Positions 31,765-43,965 of a stretch of 64,000 bases of DNA are shown piece by piece. How positions within the stretch are numbered: position 1 is the first letter of the stretch; each line of letters opens with the position of its first letter. Location of the stretch: assembly GCA_946807835.1 (NCBI GenBank), contig OX327683.1, positions 16,311,001-16,375,000 of the forward strand, read 5' to 3'. The notes below the pieces were generated by a model. It saw only the letters and a program-made list of their open reading frames with translations. It had not been told where the DNA came from and made no database searches. The position numbers and the translations under genes were made by a program. Origin of the DNA: Ailanthus altissimus. Lineage: Eukaryota; Streptophyta; Magnoliopsida; Sapindales; Simaroubaceae.

Positions 31765-32370
31765 GGTTAGATAAATTTATTTTATATATTATTTTTATTA
31801 TATTATATCATATGCAAAAGATATAGAACATATTAATAATATATATATATATATGAAAAATAAGGAGTAAAAAAAAATAAAATTTAACTTTGAGTATAAA
31901 AAAATATGTTTATAATATTGTCTTAAAATTAAATAATTCTCTCATTCGTGAGGATAATAACAGATTTATATAATTTTAAAATTTAATTTTATACTCGCAT
32001 CTACTCTCTTTAATGAGCACGACCATTAAAAAATAATACTAATTTTTTATTGTCATAATCATTTAAAAACACAATATGAAGAATATATAATTAAAGTAGT
32101 ACATACATAGAATACTTCTTATTTTTTTTATTTTTCCTTCTTCACTCTCATTTACTTTAACTACTAATAAAAAAAGTTAACACCATTTATATAGTGGTAG
32201 ATAGTTTATGTATTGATTTTAATATTAATAAAAATAATTTAATCCATTGTAACTCTCATAATAATTTTATTAATAAACATTGTAATTATCACACATTAAA
32301 CTAAGTTTAATGACTAATTTAAATATTATAACCACTATATAATAATATAATAATGAATACATATAATGTA
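31765..32370 (+). repeat. Dispersed copy of the 412-bp repeat
   Basis: Shares colinear blocks with 41930-42850, such as ataaggagtaaaaaaaaata, taatgagcac/taataagtac and tatatagtggtagata. It is preceded by a CT-rich (tctctctctctc) stretch. No coding potential. It probably belongs to an uncharacterised AT-rich transposon family. Confidence 0.65.
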
Positions 32371-32389
32371 TAACTTCAATATTAAAACT

Positions 32390-33234
32390 AGGGATATTAT
32401 CACCAATACCTATAAAGTATGATTTAATTACAATAATACCCACAAATTTAAAAAATTAACTTTTATCTCAATTTTTTATTTATTAAAATAAGCACTGAAA
32501 CCCAAATGTTAGGAATATTCAATTAAATTTAATAAATTCATTGTCAATTAGTGTTAAATAACTATTTTTTCCCTTACACACTTAATAAAGTTAACTTACG
32601 TAAATTTTAATATTTGACTTTTAAATATAATAAAAAATAAAACAATAATAAATAAAATAAAAAAATTTAAAAATCTTTAAAAATAAATTAAAAAAATGTA
32701 AAATGTAAAATTAAAATTAAAAAAAGTTTAAAGGCAAAATGACCGCTTGGTTCAAGTAACCACTTGGCTTCCTGTTCTAGCAGCTTCTGGTTGCATTGGC
32801 GGTTGTTGGATTGACGGCCATTATAGCTGTCGGAACAGGCAACCATTTGACCACTAAACCAAGTGGCCATTTTGGCTGTTGGACTGGCAGTTATTATGGC
32901 TGCCAGAACCAAGCGGCCACTAAACTAAGCAGTCAAAATGTCCGCCAGTGCAAACAACAAATGGTCACCCAAACAAGAGGCCATTTGGTCAGTTGTATTA
33001 CTTTTACTTAAAAAAATTATTATATTATATTATATTATTATTTTGTGAATTTTAAATGTTTAAAGGTGAAAAAACATAATTACCTTTGAATTTATCAATT
33101 TTAACGATAAATCACTACGATTAGACATTCGTACCTATTTTGGTAAAAAATTTGGCACAAACATCAAGTTTTTAAACCTATGGGTATTATTGTAATTAAG
33201 TTATACCTTTAAAGGTATTGATGATAATATCCCT
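32390..33234. mobile_element. MULE-like non-autonomous TIR element with target duplication
   Basis: Left end agggatattatcaccaatac and right end (reverse strand) agggatattatcatcaatac; the inverted similarity runs ~60 bp including acttaattacaataataccca. ttaaaact flanks both sides, an 8-9-bp target duplication depending on the exact TIR edge. The AT-rich outer parts surround a GC-richer core (32730-33000) with a 73-bp degenerate tandem unit starting at 32808 and 32881. Short frames on both strands of the core have no recognisable product. No transposase. Confidence 0.75.
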
Positions 33235-35672
33235 TAAAACTCTATTAATATTATATAACGTATTAACTATTTAAAGGTTTTAAAAACTTTCCTCTAACAT
33301 TCTCTCACAAAAAATTTGAAAATCTTTTATAAATTTTGAAATATAAAAAAAATATGATCTATAATTAATAATAAAAAATATATATGAGCAATATTTAATT
33401 ATGTAATAAGTATAAGTGTTTTTCAGGCTTGAATCTATACTTAGTGCTATAGAATCCAATTAAAGAACTTTAATGAATTATATTCTAAATTCGATCCCTT
33501 TAACCAAACATCAATTATAATACACATAATAGTAATGAAAACTTGTTTTTACAGGTTAGCGCATTAAATGGTCTTACGCTCTATCTTGATTCTAGTGAGA
33601 GCCTTAAAAAATAACTCAATTTTTATAGTCGCAACTCTATAACTACTCTTACATAGATGAGTCCTCCAAGGGCATAATAACACATGCTTTGCAAGAGTAT
33701 GTTTATCTTAAACTCATTTAGAATAAATATTATTCCTAGTGTCATACACAATTAACATTTTTTTCATAGGGATAAGCAGAAGCATTTTTCTTCTAAGATA
33801 TATCTATAATATAAGTGCTAAATAAATCACACAATATGAATTGTCTCTACCCATTAAACATCCTTCATGAGATCGCTAATAATAGAGGTTGAGTCACTTT
33901 TATAGGTGACTCCATCGTGGGTTTAAATATATCAAAAATATTTTATTTATGTTATTTTTATATAATTTTTATTTTATACTGTATGCTAAAAGAACTCTTA
34001 ACTTCTTGTATATATTCAATTTAAATTTTTATTTATACAGCATGCTAAACTTATCCTTGAACTTTTTGAATTTAAAAAAAAAAATCTCATTCCTTAAAGA
34101 AACTTGTTAGTTTAGATATCTAATAAAACATACACAACACAAGAATCTTTAATTTTAAAAAATTATAAAAGAAATATTAACTCTTTTGTTCTTTTTTATT
34201 TTCAAATTTTCAGAGTTCATTAATTTTTCACGTAATTTTGTTTGAAAAACTTGTCAACTAGTATATATTTGAAAACTCTCATATTTTGAAAAATTTTGAG
34301 ATTATTATTTTATACATAATTTTAAATTGTAAACACAAATGATTAAATTATAATATTATTTAATAAGAATAATTTCTCTTAAATTTACTTGTGACATGCA
34401 TAAACGCACACACTTTATGTGAAGCACTAAAATTATTGCATAATAAATAAGTATCACTAGTTATAGATATTAGTTATCACAATAATTAAAATACAAGATT
34501 ATTGCATAATAGATAAGTATCACTAGTTGTAGACATTAGTTATCGCAATAATTAAAATATAATGAAGAAACTCATTTTTTTTCACCAATAAAATTTTGAG
34601 AACATTTATATTAATCTTATTCCAGTTACTCTATACAAGAGTAATTTTTAATGGATATTTTAAGCATACAAAATATATAGTTATAAACATAATTATCAAA
34701 CTAATTAAACATAACAAAAATAACAATAGCCTCAATAACTTTTATCAAGCAGGTAAATAGAGAAATAATAATTTATTCTAAATAATTTATTTAGCTATAT
34801 ATGTGACAGCTTCAGTACAACAACATATGAAAATATAATAAAATTATCATCTATGACACCAAAAAAATAAAAATGCATAGCCGTGTCTTTTCAATCATAT
34901 AAAAATATTCACATAAATATTAAGAATTAAACATAACAACTTCCTAGAAAAAATTAGCATTACTTCATCACTTGAAGTGTGATCAATATATAATTATTAC
35001 ATAAAAAAGAATTCCATAAAAAATTATTACTCGCTATTTAAACTAGTAAAATTCAAAACATTTATAATATGCAACCATTATTAAATAGGTTATAGTGATT
35101 TAATATGATTCAATATTATAGTACTAGTGACAATAAGAAGAAGAAAAATAATAATAATTGAATCATTTATAAAATAAGTTTTAGTTATACAATGACACAC
35201 ATATAATATATAAATAAATTTGTAAAATATATTATATATTCATATATATTAATAAACGAGTATATATAAAAACTTTTTAAAAAATAAATTACTACAATCC
35301 TCTCATTTGGAGGGATTTTATTTAAAATTTCTTTATCAATAAAACCATCCGTCCACCTTTTTAAAGGCTATCATACATAACTGGCTATATTATGATTTAT
35401 AAAACAAACAAAAAAAGTTTGTAACGTGCCTAAATATAATATATTAACTAGAGAATCATCATTTCTTATCTCAATTATTAGTAGTTAGATTTATAATTAT
35501 TCAAATAGAATATAAAATAAAATTCATTATCACTATATATAGATTATGATAAATTAATCGAGTCAACAAAAACTTTATAAGTTCTATTTTTGAGGTCATA
35601 AAAATATATATAAAACACACGATGAATTAATAAAATTCTAAAAAAATTTAATATATTAAAATAAATACATAA
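33235..35672. other. AT-rich intergenic DNA with a 66-bp tandem duplication
   Basis: No gene or retroelement motif seen. Two ~66-bp units start attattgcataata at 34432 and 34498, with a handful of differences. The rest is very AT-rich and may contain unrecognised old transposons. Confidence 0.5.
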
Positions 35673-35967
35673 ATTAAAGACTTTTTGTCTTTAACTTTTA
35701 CTTGTTACTTAAATTTATTTATTTTTTATTTTAAAAATTTTAAATTTACCCTCTCTATTAATGACTGCCGTTAAATTTAACAATGGGCAAAATTATAATT
35801 TAATAAAAACATATTTATATATATTAATATATGTCAAATAATCATTAATTATTATTAAATAAATAAATAATAAAAAACAAATAATATTTATCTTCTTCCC
35901 TGAGTATTTCTTCGTCGTCTTCACCTATTCTACCACCACCGCTAAAACACCACAGTCGAGTCGCATT

Positions 35968-36340
35968 TGTTAGTAAATTAAGGGGTGATGTAGGATCACA
36001 ACTAAAGCGAAATTGAGAAAAATAATAAAAATAAAAATAAGACCAAACACAAGAGTTTACGTGGTTTAACTTTTAGTCTACGTCCACGGGCGAAGATAGA
36101 AGAATCTCTTACTATTAGAAATAGAGAATACAAGTATTGTAGTGTTTTAGTCTTATAACTCAAAATTTCAATACACCCAATTCTCTCAAATCACTCAAAG
36201 AATATACAAACTCTTTAACAAATTAAATTTTGGAATGAATCACAATGAATTGCTAAACTCTTCTATTTATAGAGAGAGTTTAGCATAGTAGACAGCCAAG
36301 AAATGGCTGTCCACCATAACTTGGTTGCTGGCACCTAACA
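35968..36340 (-). mobile_element. Copia C 3' LTR
   Basis: Plus-strand start tgttagtaaatt and end gcacctaaca; 373 bp. It retains decayed hairpins corresponding to hairpins 2 and 3 of copia B, including a TATA-type word between gctaaactct and its partner. A G-poor polypurine remnant (ccaaattggagaat on the minus strand) precedes it. Confidence 0.8.
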
Positions 36341-36353
36341 ATTCTCCAATTTG

Positions 36354-37780
36354 GAGATTTGATTGAGAATCAATCAAGTCTCCACATCATTCTTTCTTTT
36401 TCGCTAAAGTCATGTTGCCTACATGTCTACTAGGCTATACAAGGATCTACACCATACAAACTTGTTGGTATTTATGAGCTTGGTCAACACATCTGCTAGG
36501 TTATTATCTGTATGAATTTTTTTCATATCCACACTTCCATCTTCTACCACTTCACGAACAAAGTGATATTGAACACCTATATGCTTCGTTCTTGAATGAA
36601 AAGCTGGATTCTTTGCAATGTGCCCGAGCTCCTCCAGTAATCTTTGTATTCAAATTGCTTCATTGCAAGCTTGTGTAGCTGCTATGTATTCTGCTTCTGT
36701 AGTATATAATGCCACAACAGTTTGCAGTTTCGAAACCCAGCTTACAGCTCCTCCTGCAAGTTTAAACACATAGTCAGTAGTGGATTTTCTTTTATCAAGG
36801 TCTCCTGCAAAATCTGAATCCACATAGCTCTTAACAATAAAATCTGATCCTTCATAACATAAAGCAACATCTGAGGTACCCTTAATATATCTAAGGATCC
36901 TCATGACACAACCCCAATGCTCTCTACCAGGATTCGCCATGTATCTACTAACTGCTCCAACTGCTTGAGCAATGTCTGGTCTGGTACAAATCATAGCGAA
37001 CATTAAACTTCCCACTGCTGATGTATACGGTACCCGAGACATCTCATTCCTCTCTGCTTCTTTACTAAGACACATCTTAGAGGATAACTTGAAATTAACA
37101 GGGAGTGAGGTACTAATTAGCTTACAATTTTGCATGTTGAAGCGCCACAAGATTTTCTTTAAGTAGTTCTTCTAAGAAAGCCAAATCTTTCTGTTATTTC
37201 TGTCTCAGTGAATTTGCATATCTAGAATCTTGTTTGCTGGTCTCAAGTCCTTCATATCAAATTCTCTAGCTAACTGTGCCTTCAATTCTTGGACTCGATC
37301 TTTGTTGGGGCCTGCCATCAACATGTCATCCACGTACAATAGCAAAATAATGAAATTATTATCATCTTCAAACCTTTTGTAGTATGTACAATGGTCTGAA
37401 CTAAGTTTGTTGTATCCAAGGCTGATGATATAGGAATCAAACCTCTTGTACCAACACCTTGGCGCCTGTTTGAAACCGTACAGAGATTTGTTCAATCTAC
37501 AAACCAAGTTCTCTTTTCCTTCTTCTTTAAAATCTTCTGGTTGGAGTATATAAATTTCTTCTTCAAGATCTCTATGAAGAAAAGCTGTCTTTACATCTAG
37601 CTGCTCTAGATGTAAGTCAAATGTAGCACACATTACCAGGACATTCTGACTGTCGTGAGTCGAACCACAGGGGAAAATATCTCATTAAAGTCAATACCTT
37701 CTTTCTGAGCATAACCTTTCATTACCAATCTCGCACGATACTGCTCCACTTGGTCATTGTCATTCCGTTTGATCTTGTAG
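36354..37780 (-). pseudogene. Copia C reverse transcriptase-RNase H remnant
   Basis: Homologous throughout to the intact 467-residue frame of copia B. QLDVKTAFLH and YVDDMLMAG are retained. Breaks include two Gln-to-stop changes at about 37155-37205 (QIHQ and WLSQ positions) and a Trp-to-stop after NEAI near 36650. RNase H motifs SYVDSDFAGD and TTEAEYIAA remain. Not functional. Confidence 0.85.
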
Positions 37781-38492
37781 ACCCATTTGTTACCAATGGC
37801 TTTTCTTTATCGTGGTAGTGCAACCAGCTCTCATGTTTTGTTTTTATGCAAGACTTCAATTTCTTCTTATATTGCTGTCATCCATAGAGAAACATCTTGA
37901 CTTTTAGAAGTCTCCTGGAAAGTTGTTGGCTCTCCATCCTCTGTTAGAAGGCAGTATGCAACATGAGCTTCTATGACATACTCCGAGTGCCATGATGGTA
38001 GTCGTCTCTCACGAGTTGATCGACGATCATCTGTAGCCTCAGACTCTACTGGTTCTTGTTCTTCATGCTCTGGTGCTGCTTCAGAAGAATCTGAATCTTC
38101 TTGTACTTGATTATTTTTTATTTGTACCGTTGTAGTCTTTGAATTTTCCTTCACTGTACTATTATCTTTATCATTCCTTTGCAGTTTATCTTCTGCAAAT
38201 ATCACATCTCTGCTGATAACGACCTTGTGGGTAGTGGGATCCCACAGGCGATACCCCTTGACTCTATCAGCATATCCCAAAAAAATGCATTTTCTGGATT
38301 TTGGATCCAGCTTCGTTGTTTCTTAGGGATTATACATCACGTACACATGACTTCTAAATGTATGAAGATGAGAATAATCAACTGGTTTCCTAGTCCACAT
38401 CTTCATCGGTGTTTTCAACTCGATTGCTGTTGATGGTGACTGATTTACCACATAATAAGCGGCTTTGACTACTTCAGCCTAAAATGTCTTGG
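37781..38492 (-). pseudogene. Copia C integrase C-terminal and linker remnant
   Basis: Open piece 37867-38280 reads GYADRVKGYRLWDPTTHKVVISRDVIF, the conserved copia motif after integrase, followed by an acidic, Glu/Ser-rich linker and RRLPSWHSEYVI leading to RT. This part is missing from copia B. Frame breaks occur on both sides. Confidence 0.8.
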
Positions 38493-38870
38493 CTAACCTG
38501 CAGTTCTCAATATAGCTCTTATTCTCTCCAACAAGGTTCTATTCATCCGCTTTGCTGCTCTATTCTGCTGAGGTGTGTAAGCTGTGCTGAATTGCCGCTT
38601 GATGTCTTCTTGTTGACAGAATGCAATAAAATCCTCACCAGTATATTCTCCTCCATTATTTGTCTTTAAACACTTGAACTTCTTTTCTGATTCAAGTTCT
38701 ACCCGTGCTCTGAATATTCTGAAAGCTTCAAACACATATGACTTCTTCTTGATTGGATACACCCAACATCTCATGGAGTAATCATCTATGAATAATACAA
38801 AATATCTTGCTCCCCCTAAGGACATCACCGGTGCTTGCCAAACATCAGAGTGGATCAATTCTAGAATTTC
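38493..38870 (-). pseudogene. Copia C integrase core remnant
   Basis: Reads HSDVWQAPVMSLGG, FVLFIDDYSMRCWVYP, TNNGGEYTGEDF and a C-terminal NRTLLERIRAILRTAG. The first catalytic Asp remains (FIDDYS), but the second is Asn (TNNGGEY where the family has TDNGGEY). The third catalytic Glu is Lys (AKRMN where the family has AERMN). The DDE triad is therefore broken at two of three positions. The join point used in copia B lies at the right end of this segment (catcagagtggatc near 38845-38860). Confidence 0.85.
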
Positions 38871-39551
38871 TTTACTTCTAGAACTGGATGTGCTGAACTT
38901 TAATCTGTGCTGCTTACTTGTGACACAGTGCTCACAGAAAGGTAAATGAACCGATTTGAGCCCAGGAAGTAAATTTTGATTAGAGAGAATCTTCAAACCT
39001 CATTCTGACATATGACCCAGTTTGCGATGCCACATTATCGTTGACTCTTCTACTAAACTAGTTAATGCAACAGATGCATCTCCTTCCTGCAGTGTTTCTC
39101 CATTAAACATGTACAAATTTACAGCAACCTTTTCTGCCTTCATTACTACAAGCGCGCCTTTGAGAATTTTCATTGTCCCATTTTCAATTTGGGTTTTACA
39201 CCCAGTGTTATCTAATTGTCCCAATAACAAAAGATTCTTCTTGAGGCCTTTCACATGTCGCACCTCCTGGATAATACGAACAGTACCATCGTACATCTTC
39301 ATCTTGATGGATCCTATTCCAGCGATATCTAAAGCATGATCGTTCCCCATATATATAGATTCTCCAGAGGTAGGTTCATATTGATGGAACCATTCTCTCT
39401 TAGAGGTCATGTGTCATGTAGCTCCAGAATTCATGAGTCATACATCAGAGAACCGTTTTATGCTTTCAACAACTATTGTTGCCTCGTTGTATAAAATTTC
39501 ACCATCATCTGAGGTGTTTGTAATATTCCCTTGCAGTTTGTCCTCTGCACT
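38871..39551 (-). pseudogene. Copia C protease and pre-integrase remnant
   Basis: Pre-integrase HRKLGHMSE and PFCEHCVTSKQ are present. The protease active site reads MNSGAT followed by a stop, against MDSGATWHM in copia B: the catalytic Asp has become Asn and the Trp a TGA. A stop also replaces the Trp before LMNSG. Not functional. Confidence 0.85.
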
Positions 39552-40260
39552 TTTCTTCAATCCCTAGTAATTCTTCTTCAGATGGCCTTTCTTGCCACAA
39601 TGGTAGCACTTGACGTTCTTCTTACTTTTCGATTTTGGTCTACCATGATTTTGACTCCCACTGGGGCTACATTCTGTTGATCTACCTCTCATCATTGTCA
39701 AAGCTTCTGCTTGCTGCGAACATTCCTTTTTGTCTTCTTTATTTTTTCGTTTTCGTTCTTCTTCTAGTACAACAGCTGTAACATCATCGAAGACTAAGAA
39801 GTCCGTTAGGATATTATTCGTCAAGTTGATGATGAGTTGATCATACGAATCTGGTAGGTTTTGAAGTAAAATCTTCGTACGTTCACTGGCCTCTATTTTA
39901 TGCCCTAAAGAAGTGAGTTGGGAAAATAGAGTATTTAATTTGTTGATGTGCTCTATCCCTGAAGTGGATTCTGCCATTCGAAGAGTATACAATCTCCTTT
40001 TTAAGAAAATCTTGTTGTGCAAAGATTTGGCCTCATACAATTTTATGAGAGTATCCAAGATCTCTTTTGTTGTCTTCTTTTCCGCCACACTGGATAGTAC
40101 ATTATCAGCAAGTGCTAGATGCAGATCAGCAACTGCATTACTGTCAATCTCATTCCACTTGATATCATCAGTAATATCAGCGGACCTTTCATCAATCGCT
40201 TCTAAGCACTTGTTTTTCCTTAAAATCGCATTTATTTTTATTTTTCACAATGTAAAATTA
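39552..40260 (-). pseudogene. Copia C gag remnant
   Basis: Closely similar to copia B Gag. The zinc knuckle reads CYHCGKKGHLKKNY then stop, so the last Cys is Tyr. The region of the start codon (MAAKYEVEKFNG in copia B) is deleted near 40265-40280, so no proper start remains. Confidence 0.85.
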
Positions 40261-40299
40261 CCTCTAATAAACTTTTCACTACGGACTGCTTTCTGCTAG

Positions 40300-40427
40300 G
40301 ATCGGCTCCCATTGTTTCATATAAATAGTACCCGTACGTATGAACAGTAGCCATACATATGAATAATAAATGTATACATAAATAGTAATCGTATACATGA
40401 ATAGTAACCAAAAGCTCTGATACCATT
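40300..40427 (-). promoter_or_regulatory. Copia C leader repeats and primer binding site
   Basis: Plus strand gctctgatacca at 40414-40425 is the complement of the TGGTATCAGAGC primer site, two bases inside the LTR edge. To its left lie decayed versions of the ~20-bp atagtaac/tacgtatgaa leader repeats seen in copia B, with cg positions mostly changed to ca or ta. Confidence 0.8.
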
Positions 40428-40822
40428 TGTTAGGAAATTGAAGGGTGATGCAATGTCACAGTTAAAGCGAAATTGAGAAAAATAATAAAAATGAAAATAA
40501 GATCAAATACAAGAGTTTACATGGTTCGGCTTTTAGCCTACGTCCACGGGCGAAGACAGAAAAATCTTTTACTATTAAAAATAGAGAATATAAGTATTGT
40601 AATATTTTAGCCTTATAACCCAAAACTCCAATACACCCAATTCTCTCAAATCACTTAAAGGATACATAAATTCTCTGACAAATTAAATTTTAAAATGAAT
40701 CACAATAAATTACTAAACTCTTATGATAGACAACCAAAAAATAACTGTCCACTATAATTTAATTGTTAACACTATATGTCAACAATTATTTAACTGGCAC
40801 GCGATACCAACTACTACCTACA
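40428..40822 (-). mobile_element. Copia C 5' LTR
   Basis: Plus-strand start tgttaggaaatt; end near ctactacctaca, where it still resembles the copia B LTR start (accaactac..ca). 395 bp, with many transitions relative to the B LTRs. Confidence 0.75.
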
Positions 40823-41925
40823 TTTATGAGTAACTTTTCAATTTATCGTCACAACCCCACATCTGGCTAACACAACAATCTCTTTTTTAATCTCGTACAA
40901 ATACACTCATAACTACTTATTAGAAAGTATAAAAATAAAAATAAAAAACAAAAACATCTCACTCTTTCTCTTTCCCAGTCACACGCATACACTGACTACT
41001 CACTAGAAAGTAAAAAACAAAAATGATATAATGGAAAGGAGTTTTTTCTTTTGTTGTTGCCAAAAGGTGGTTAACCAAAAAATTTAAAATAAAAAAAAGC
41101 TGCTTGCAGAAAATTTTGAGCGTTGTGTTGGGAGTTTGCTGGGTTTCCATTTTGGGTGAGATCGAGATTTGATACGATGTGAGATTGAGCAGTAATATAG
41201 GAGCTAGGGTTTTAGTGATATGTTGTGTTGTTGGGGTTTTGCGTGTTCTTTTGGATCTGATGATATATATTTACAGAGTTAAAAACCAAAAGCCAAAAAA
41301 ACGGAGATAAACGTTTGGGCTCTGTGTTTGATATTGGTGGTGTTACCAGAAGACGGCGACCGGTGATGGACCGCCCCACCAGCGGCTTTTTTTATTTTTA
41401 AAAATAAATACTAAAATTTTATTTTATCTGACTATGACATGTTTATTTTTTATTATTAATAATTAATTATTAATTGACACTTGAATTTGATAGGTGTAGT
41501 CAAATGGTTAATGACTAACACAGAATTCTAACTAAAAAAGTTATTATTATATAGCAAAACGAATTTTTTTATCGGAGCTCATTAACAAAGAGAAATAAAT
41601 TTCGTTAATTTAAAATAAAGGGATAAATTTAGGTCAGGGATTAAAAGTTAGAGACAAAAAGATCCTTAACCTTTTATATATATATATATATATATAATAT
41701 ATTATAGAGTTAAAACTAGAGTCACATTTTTATTTTATATCAACCGATATGAACACATTGTTATTAAACAAATAGGATAAACATATTTTTCATGTTATAT
41801 GTTTCTATTGATATACTAAATTTAGAATACACTTAAATATAAAATAATAATACTAACAAAATTTTTTCCTCAAATTTATAACTATCATTAAATACTAAAA
41901 ACTATTTGACTTTAGATTGAGTAAA
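40823..41925. other. Mixed repeat DNA right of copia C
   Basis: No gene. A GC-richer patch near 41330-41390 belongs to the candidate TIR element; a (ta) run lies at 41675-41698. Short frames here have no recognisable product. Confidence 0.4.
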
Positions 41926-41942
41926 TTTATTTTATATATTAT

Positions 41943-42770
41943 TTTAATCATAGTTTATATTATATGTTGTCATATATAAAAGACATAAAATATATTAAAT
42001 ACATATATAAGAAAAATAAAAAGTAAAAAAAAAATAAAACTTGACCTTAAGTATAAAAAAACGTGATAATAGTATTGTTTTAAAGTCAAATAATTATTCT
42101 ATGTAGATAGTGACAAATTTATATAATTTCAAAATTTAATCATATGTTCATAACCACTCTTCTTAATAAGTACAATTATTGAAAGATAATGTTAATTTTT
42201 AATTGTCAAGTTGCTCAACAATGCATTACGAAGAGTGTATACTTAAAGTTGTATATACATAAAACACTTTTATTTTTCTTCTTCATTCTCACTCATTCTA
42301 ACTACTAATAAAAAATGGTTAGCACTTATTTATTTATATAGTGGTAGATAATAATTTAATCATACTTTATATTATATATTGTCATATATAAAAGATATAA
42401 AATATATTAAATACATATATAAAAAAAATAAGGAGTAAAAAAAAATAAAACTTAACATTGAGCATAAAGAGGCATGCTAATAGTATTGTTTTAAAGTCAA
42501 ATAATCATCTTTTTGTGTGAATAATAACGAATTTATATGACTTCAAGATTCAACTCTATGCTCACAGCCGTTCTTCTTAATAAATACGATTATCAAAAGA
42601 TAATATTAATTCTCAATTGTCATGGTTGCTTAACAATGTATTATAAAGAGTGTATACTTAAAGTTGTATATACATAGAACACTTTTATTTTTCTTATTTT
42701 TTCTTCTTTCATTTTCACTCATTCTAACTATTAATAAAAAATGGCTAGCACATTTTTATATAGTAGTAGA
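41943..42770 (+). repeat. 412-bp tandem duplication
   Basis: Two direct units start tttaatcatagtttatatta (41943) and tttaatcatactttatatta (42355), period 412 bp, and remain colinear to the ctaacta(c/t)taataaaaaatgg block. A third, more diverged copy lies at 31765-32370. A/T-rich and non-coding. Confidence 0.75.
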
Positions 42771-42859
42771 TAATCTATGTATTAATCTTAATAAGAATAA
42801 TTTAATACATTATAACTCATATAATAATTTTATCAATAAATATTATAATTTATTAACCA

Positions 42860-43555
42860 TTTAAAAAATTTTAAATTTTTTTTTCCAACATTCAAAACTG
42901 ATCAAGTCTTTAAATTGATTTTGGGATATTTCCAATGACCTAACTTTGAGCTGACATAAAAAAAAGTGCAAATCAATGCCATTTTGCACCAGATTTTAAT
43001 TAGGGTAAAACAAAACTGTTTTAATAGTGTAAATGGTTGTCGTTTTGTAATTAGAAATTAAAAAGAAAAGGAAGGGAGTTGGAGGAGACGATGATGAAGC
43101 TTGCAAATGCTGGGCGAGGTAGTTACGACGTACGTGGTGAGCGAGAGTTGAATGGAGACTAGTGATCGAGATACCAAGAGAGTGAGAGTGAAATAGGGGT
43201 TGCTAGTGGCTATTAATTTTAGGATTTAGAGGCTTTTAGTTTCAGCTCACAGAGTACAAAGATATCGTGCCAACAACCTTCTTGAATAAACTACCACAGA
43301 GATGGACAATTGATTATGAGATTTAGATTTAGGGTCTAAGCCTTCAATCAAAGTGTTATATCGAATGTCTCTGCTAGATTTAGGAAAGTTTCGAGAATAA
43401 TTCAAAAAGTTATTAGGTATAGATAGGAGCCATCCAATCATTCAAGGTGTCTTATGGTGTATTTAAATTTTTTTAATAAAAAAAATAGGTTAAAAACAAG
43501 CGATGACATGCTAAGTATAACATAAAAGATATGGTGATGGTGAAGATACTTTTAA
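42860..43555. other. Intergenic DNA, no gene recognised
   Basis: A GC-richer, purine-rich patch near 43070-43190 with several ATGs gives no recognisable product; the 64-codon minus-strand frame at 43247-43441 likewise. Confidence 0.4.
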
Positions 43556-43965
43556 CACAACACAAGTCGCACACTCACTTTATAAGAATCTTGTTTGTAA
43601 GTATGAGGAATCATTTTTTATTATCAAAAGAGTTGAAAATGTCTCATATAAGGTAGAATTGCCTTCGAGACTATAATTACGTCTAGTATTTTATGCAAAT
43701 TGTTTAAAATTATATCACAAGGATGTAAAAAATACAAAGCGTGCGACATAAACCTGAACACCTTTAGGAGTTTTCATATTTTATAATAAGGAGACAGATT
43801 TTATCCTTGATGTAATGAAAGAAAAATTACCCTCTGTGAGTACTTTATTAAGTAGAAGAGATTGTTCGATAATAAAGTAAGTTAGGAACTTGAAAATACA
43901 TTGTGACAATTTAAGAATAAAGTGTGTGAGTTCTAACAAAGACGCAACGAGAGCGTAATGTGATT
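43556..43965 (+). pseudogene. Ty3/gypsy integrase C-terminal remnant (chromovirus type)
   Basis: Plus-strand reading YKNLVCKYEESFFIIKRVEN then VSYKVELPSRL, a stop, RLVFYANCLKLYHKDVKN. This corresponds to the conserved gypsy integrase tail of the type LxxKYxGPFxIxxRxGxVAYxLELP...HPVFHVSxLKxYH. A decayed C-terminal extension follows. Everything upstream (protease, RT, integrase core) is missing. Confidence 0.65.

Larger units (their letters stand above)
35968..40822 (-). mobile_element. Copia element C, full-length order but degenerate
   Basis: Same family as the exon-1 element: gag, protease, integrase, RT, RNase H in the normal order on the minus strand between LTRs 40428-40822 and 35968-36340. 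Coding parts are broken by many stops. The LTRs are unequal in length (395 and 373 bp) and clearly diverged, so it is much older than copia B. It supplies the reference order that shows copia B is inverted. No convincing target duplication (gcatt on the left against tttat on the right). Confidence 0.88.
35673..41672. mobile_element. Possible TIR element that received copia C
   Basis: The left segment from 35673 (aaagactttttgtctttaac) and the reverse complement of the segment ending at 41672 (aggatctttttgtctctaac) match over ~90 bp with indels, including aaatttat..ttattttaaa. Both inner flanks are CT- or GC-richer, with words such as ttcttcgtcgtcttcacc and accagaagacggcgacc. Without the copia the unit would be ~1.1 kb. 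It would be a non-autonomous DNA element that perhaps carries gene fragments. Target duplication not found. Confidence 0.4.

Noticed and set aside
35963..40827. Target duplication for copia C
   Set aside because: Left flank gcatt and right flank tttat do not match; only a shifted catt word is shared, which is not convincing.
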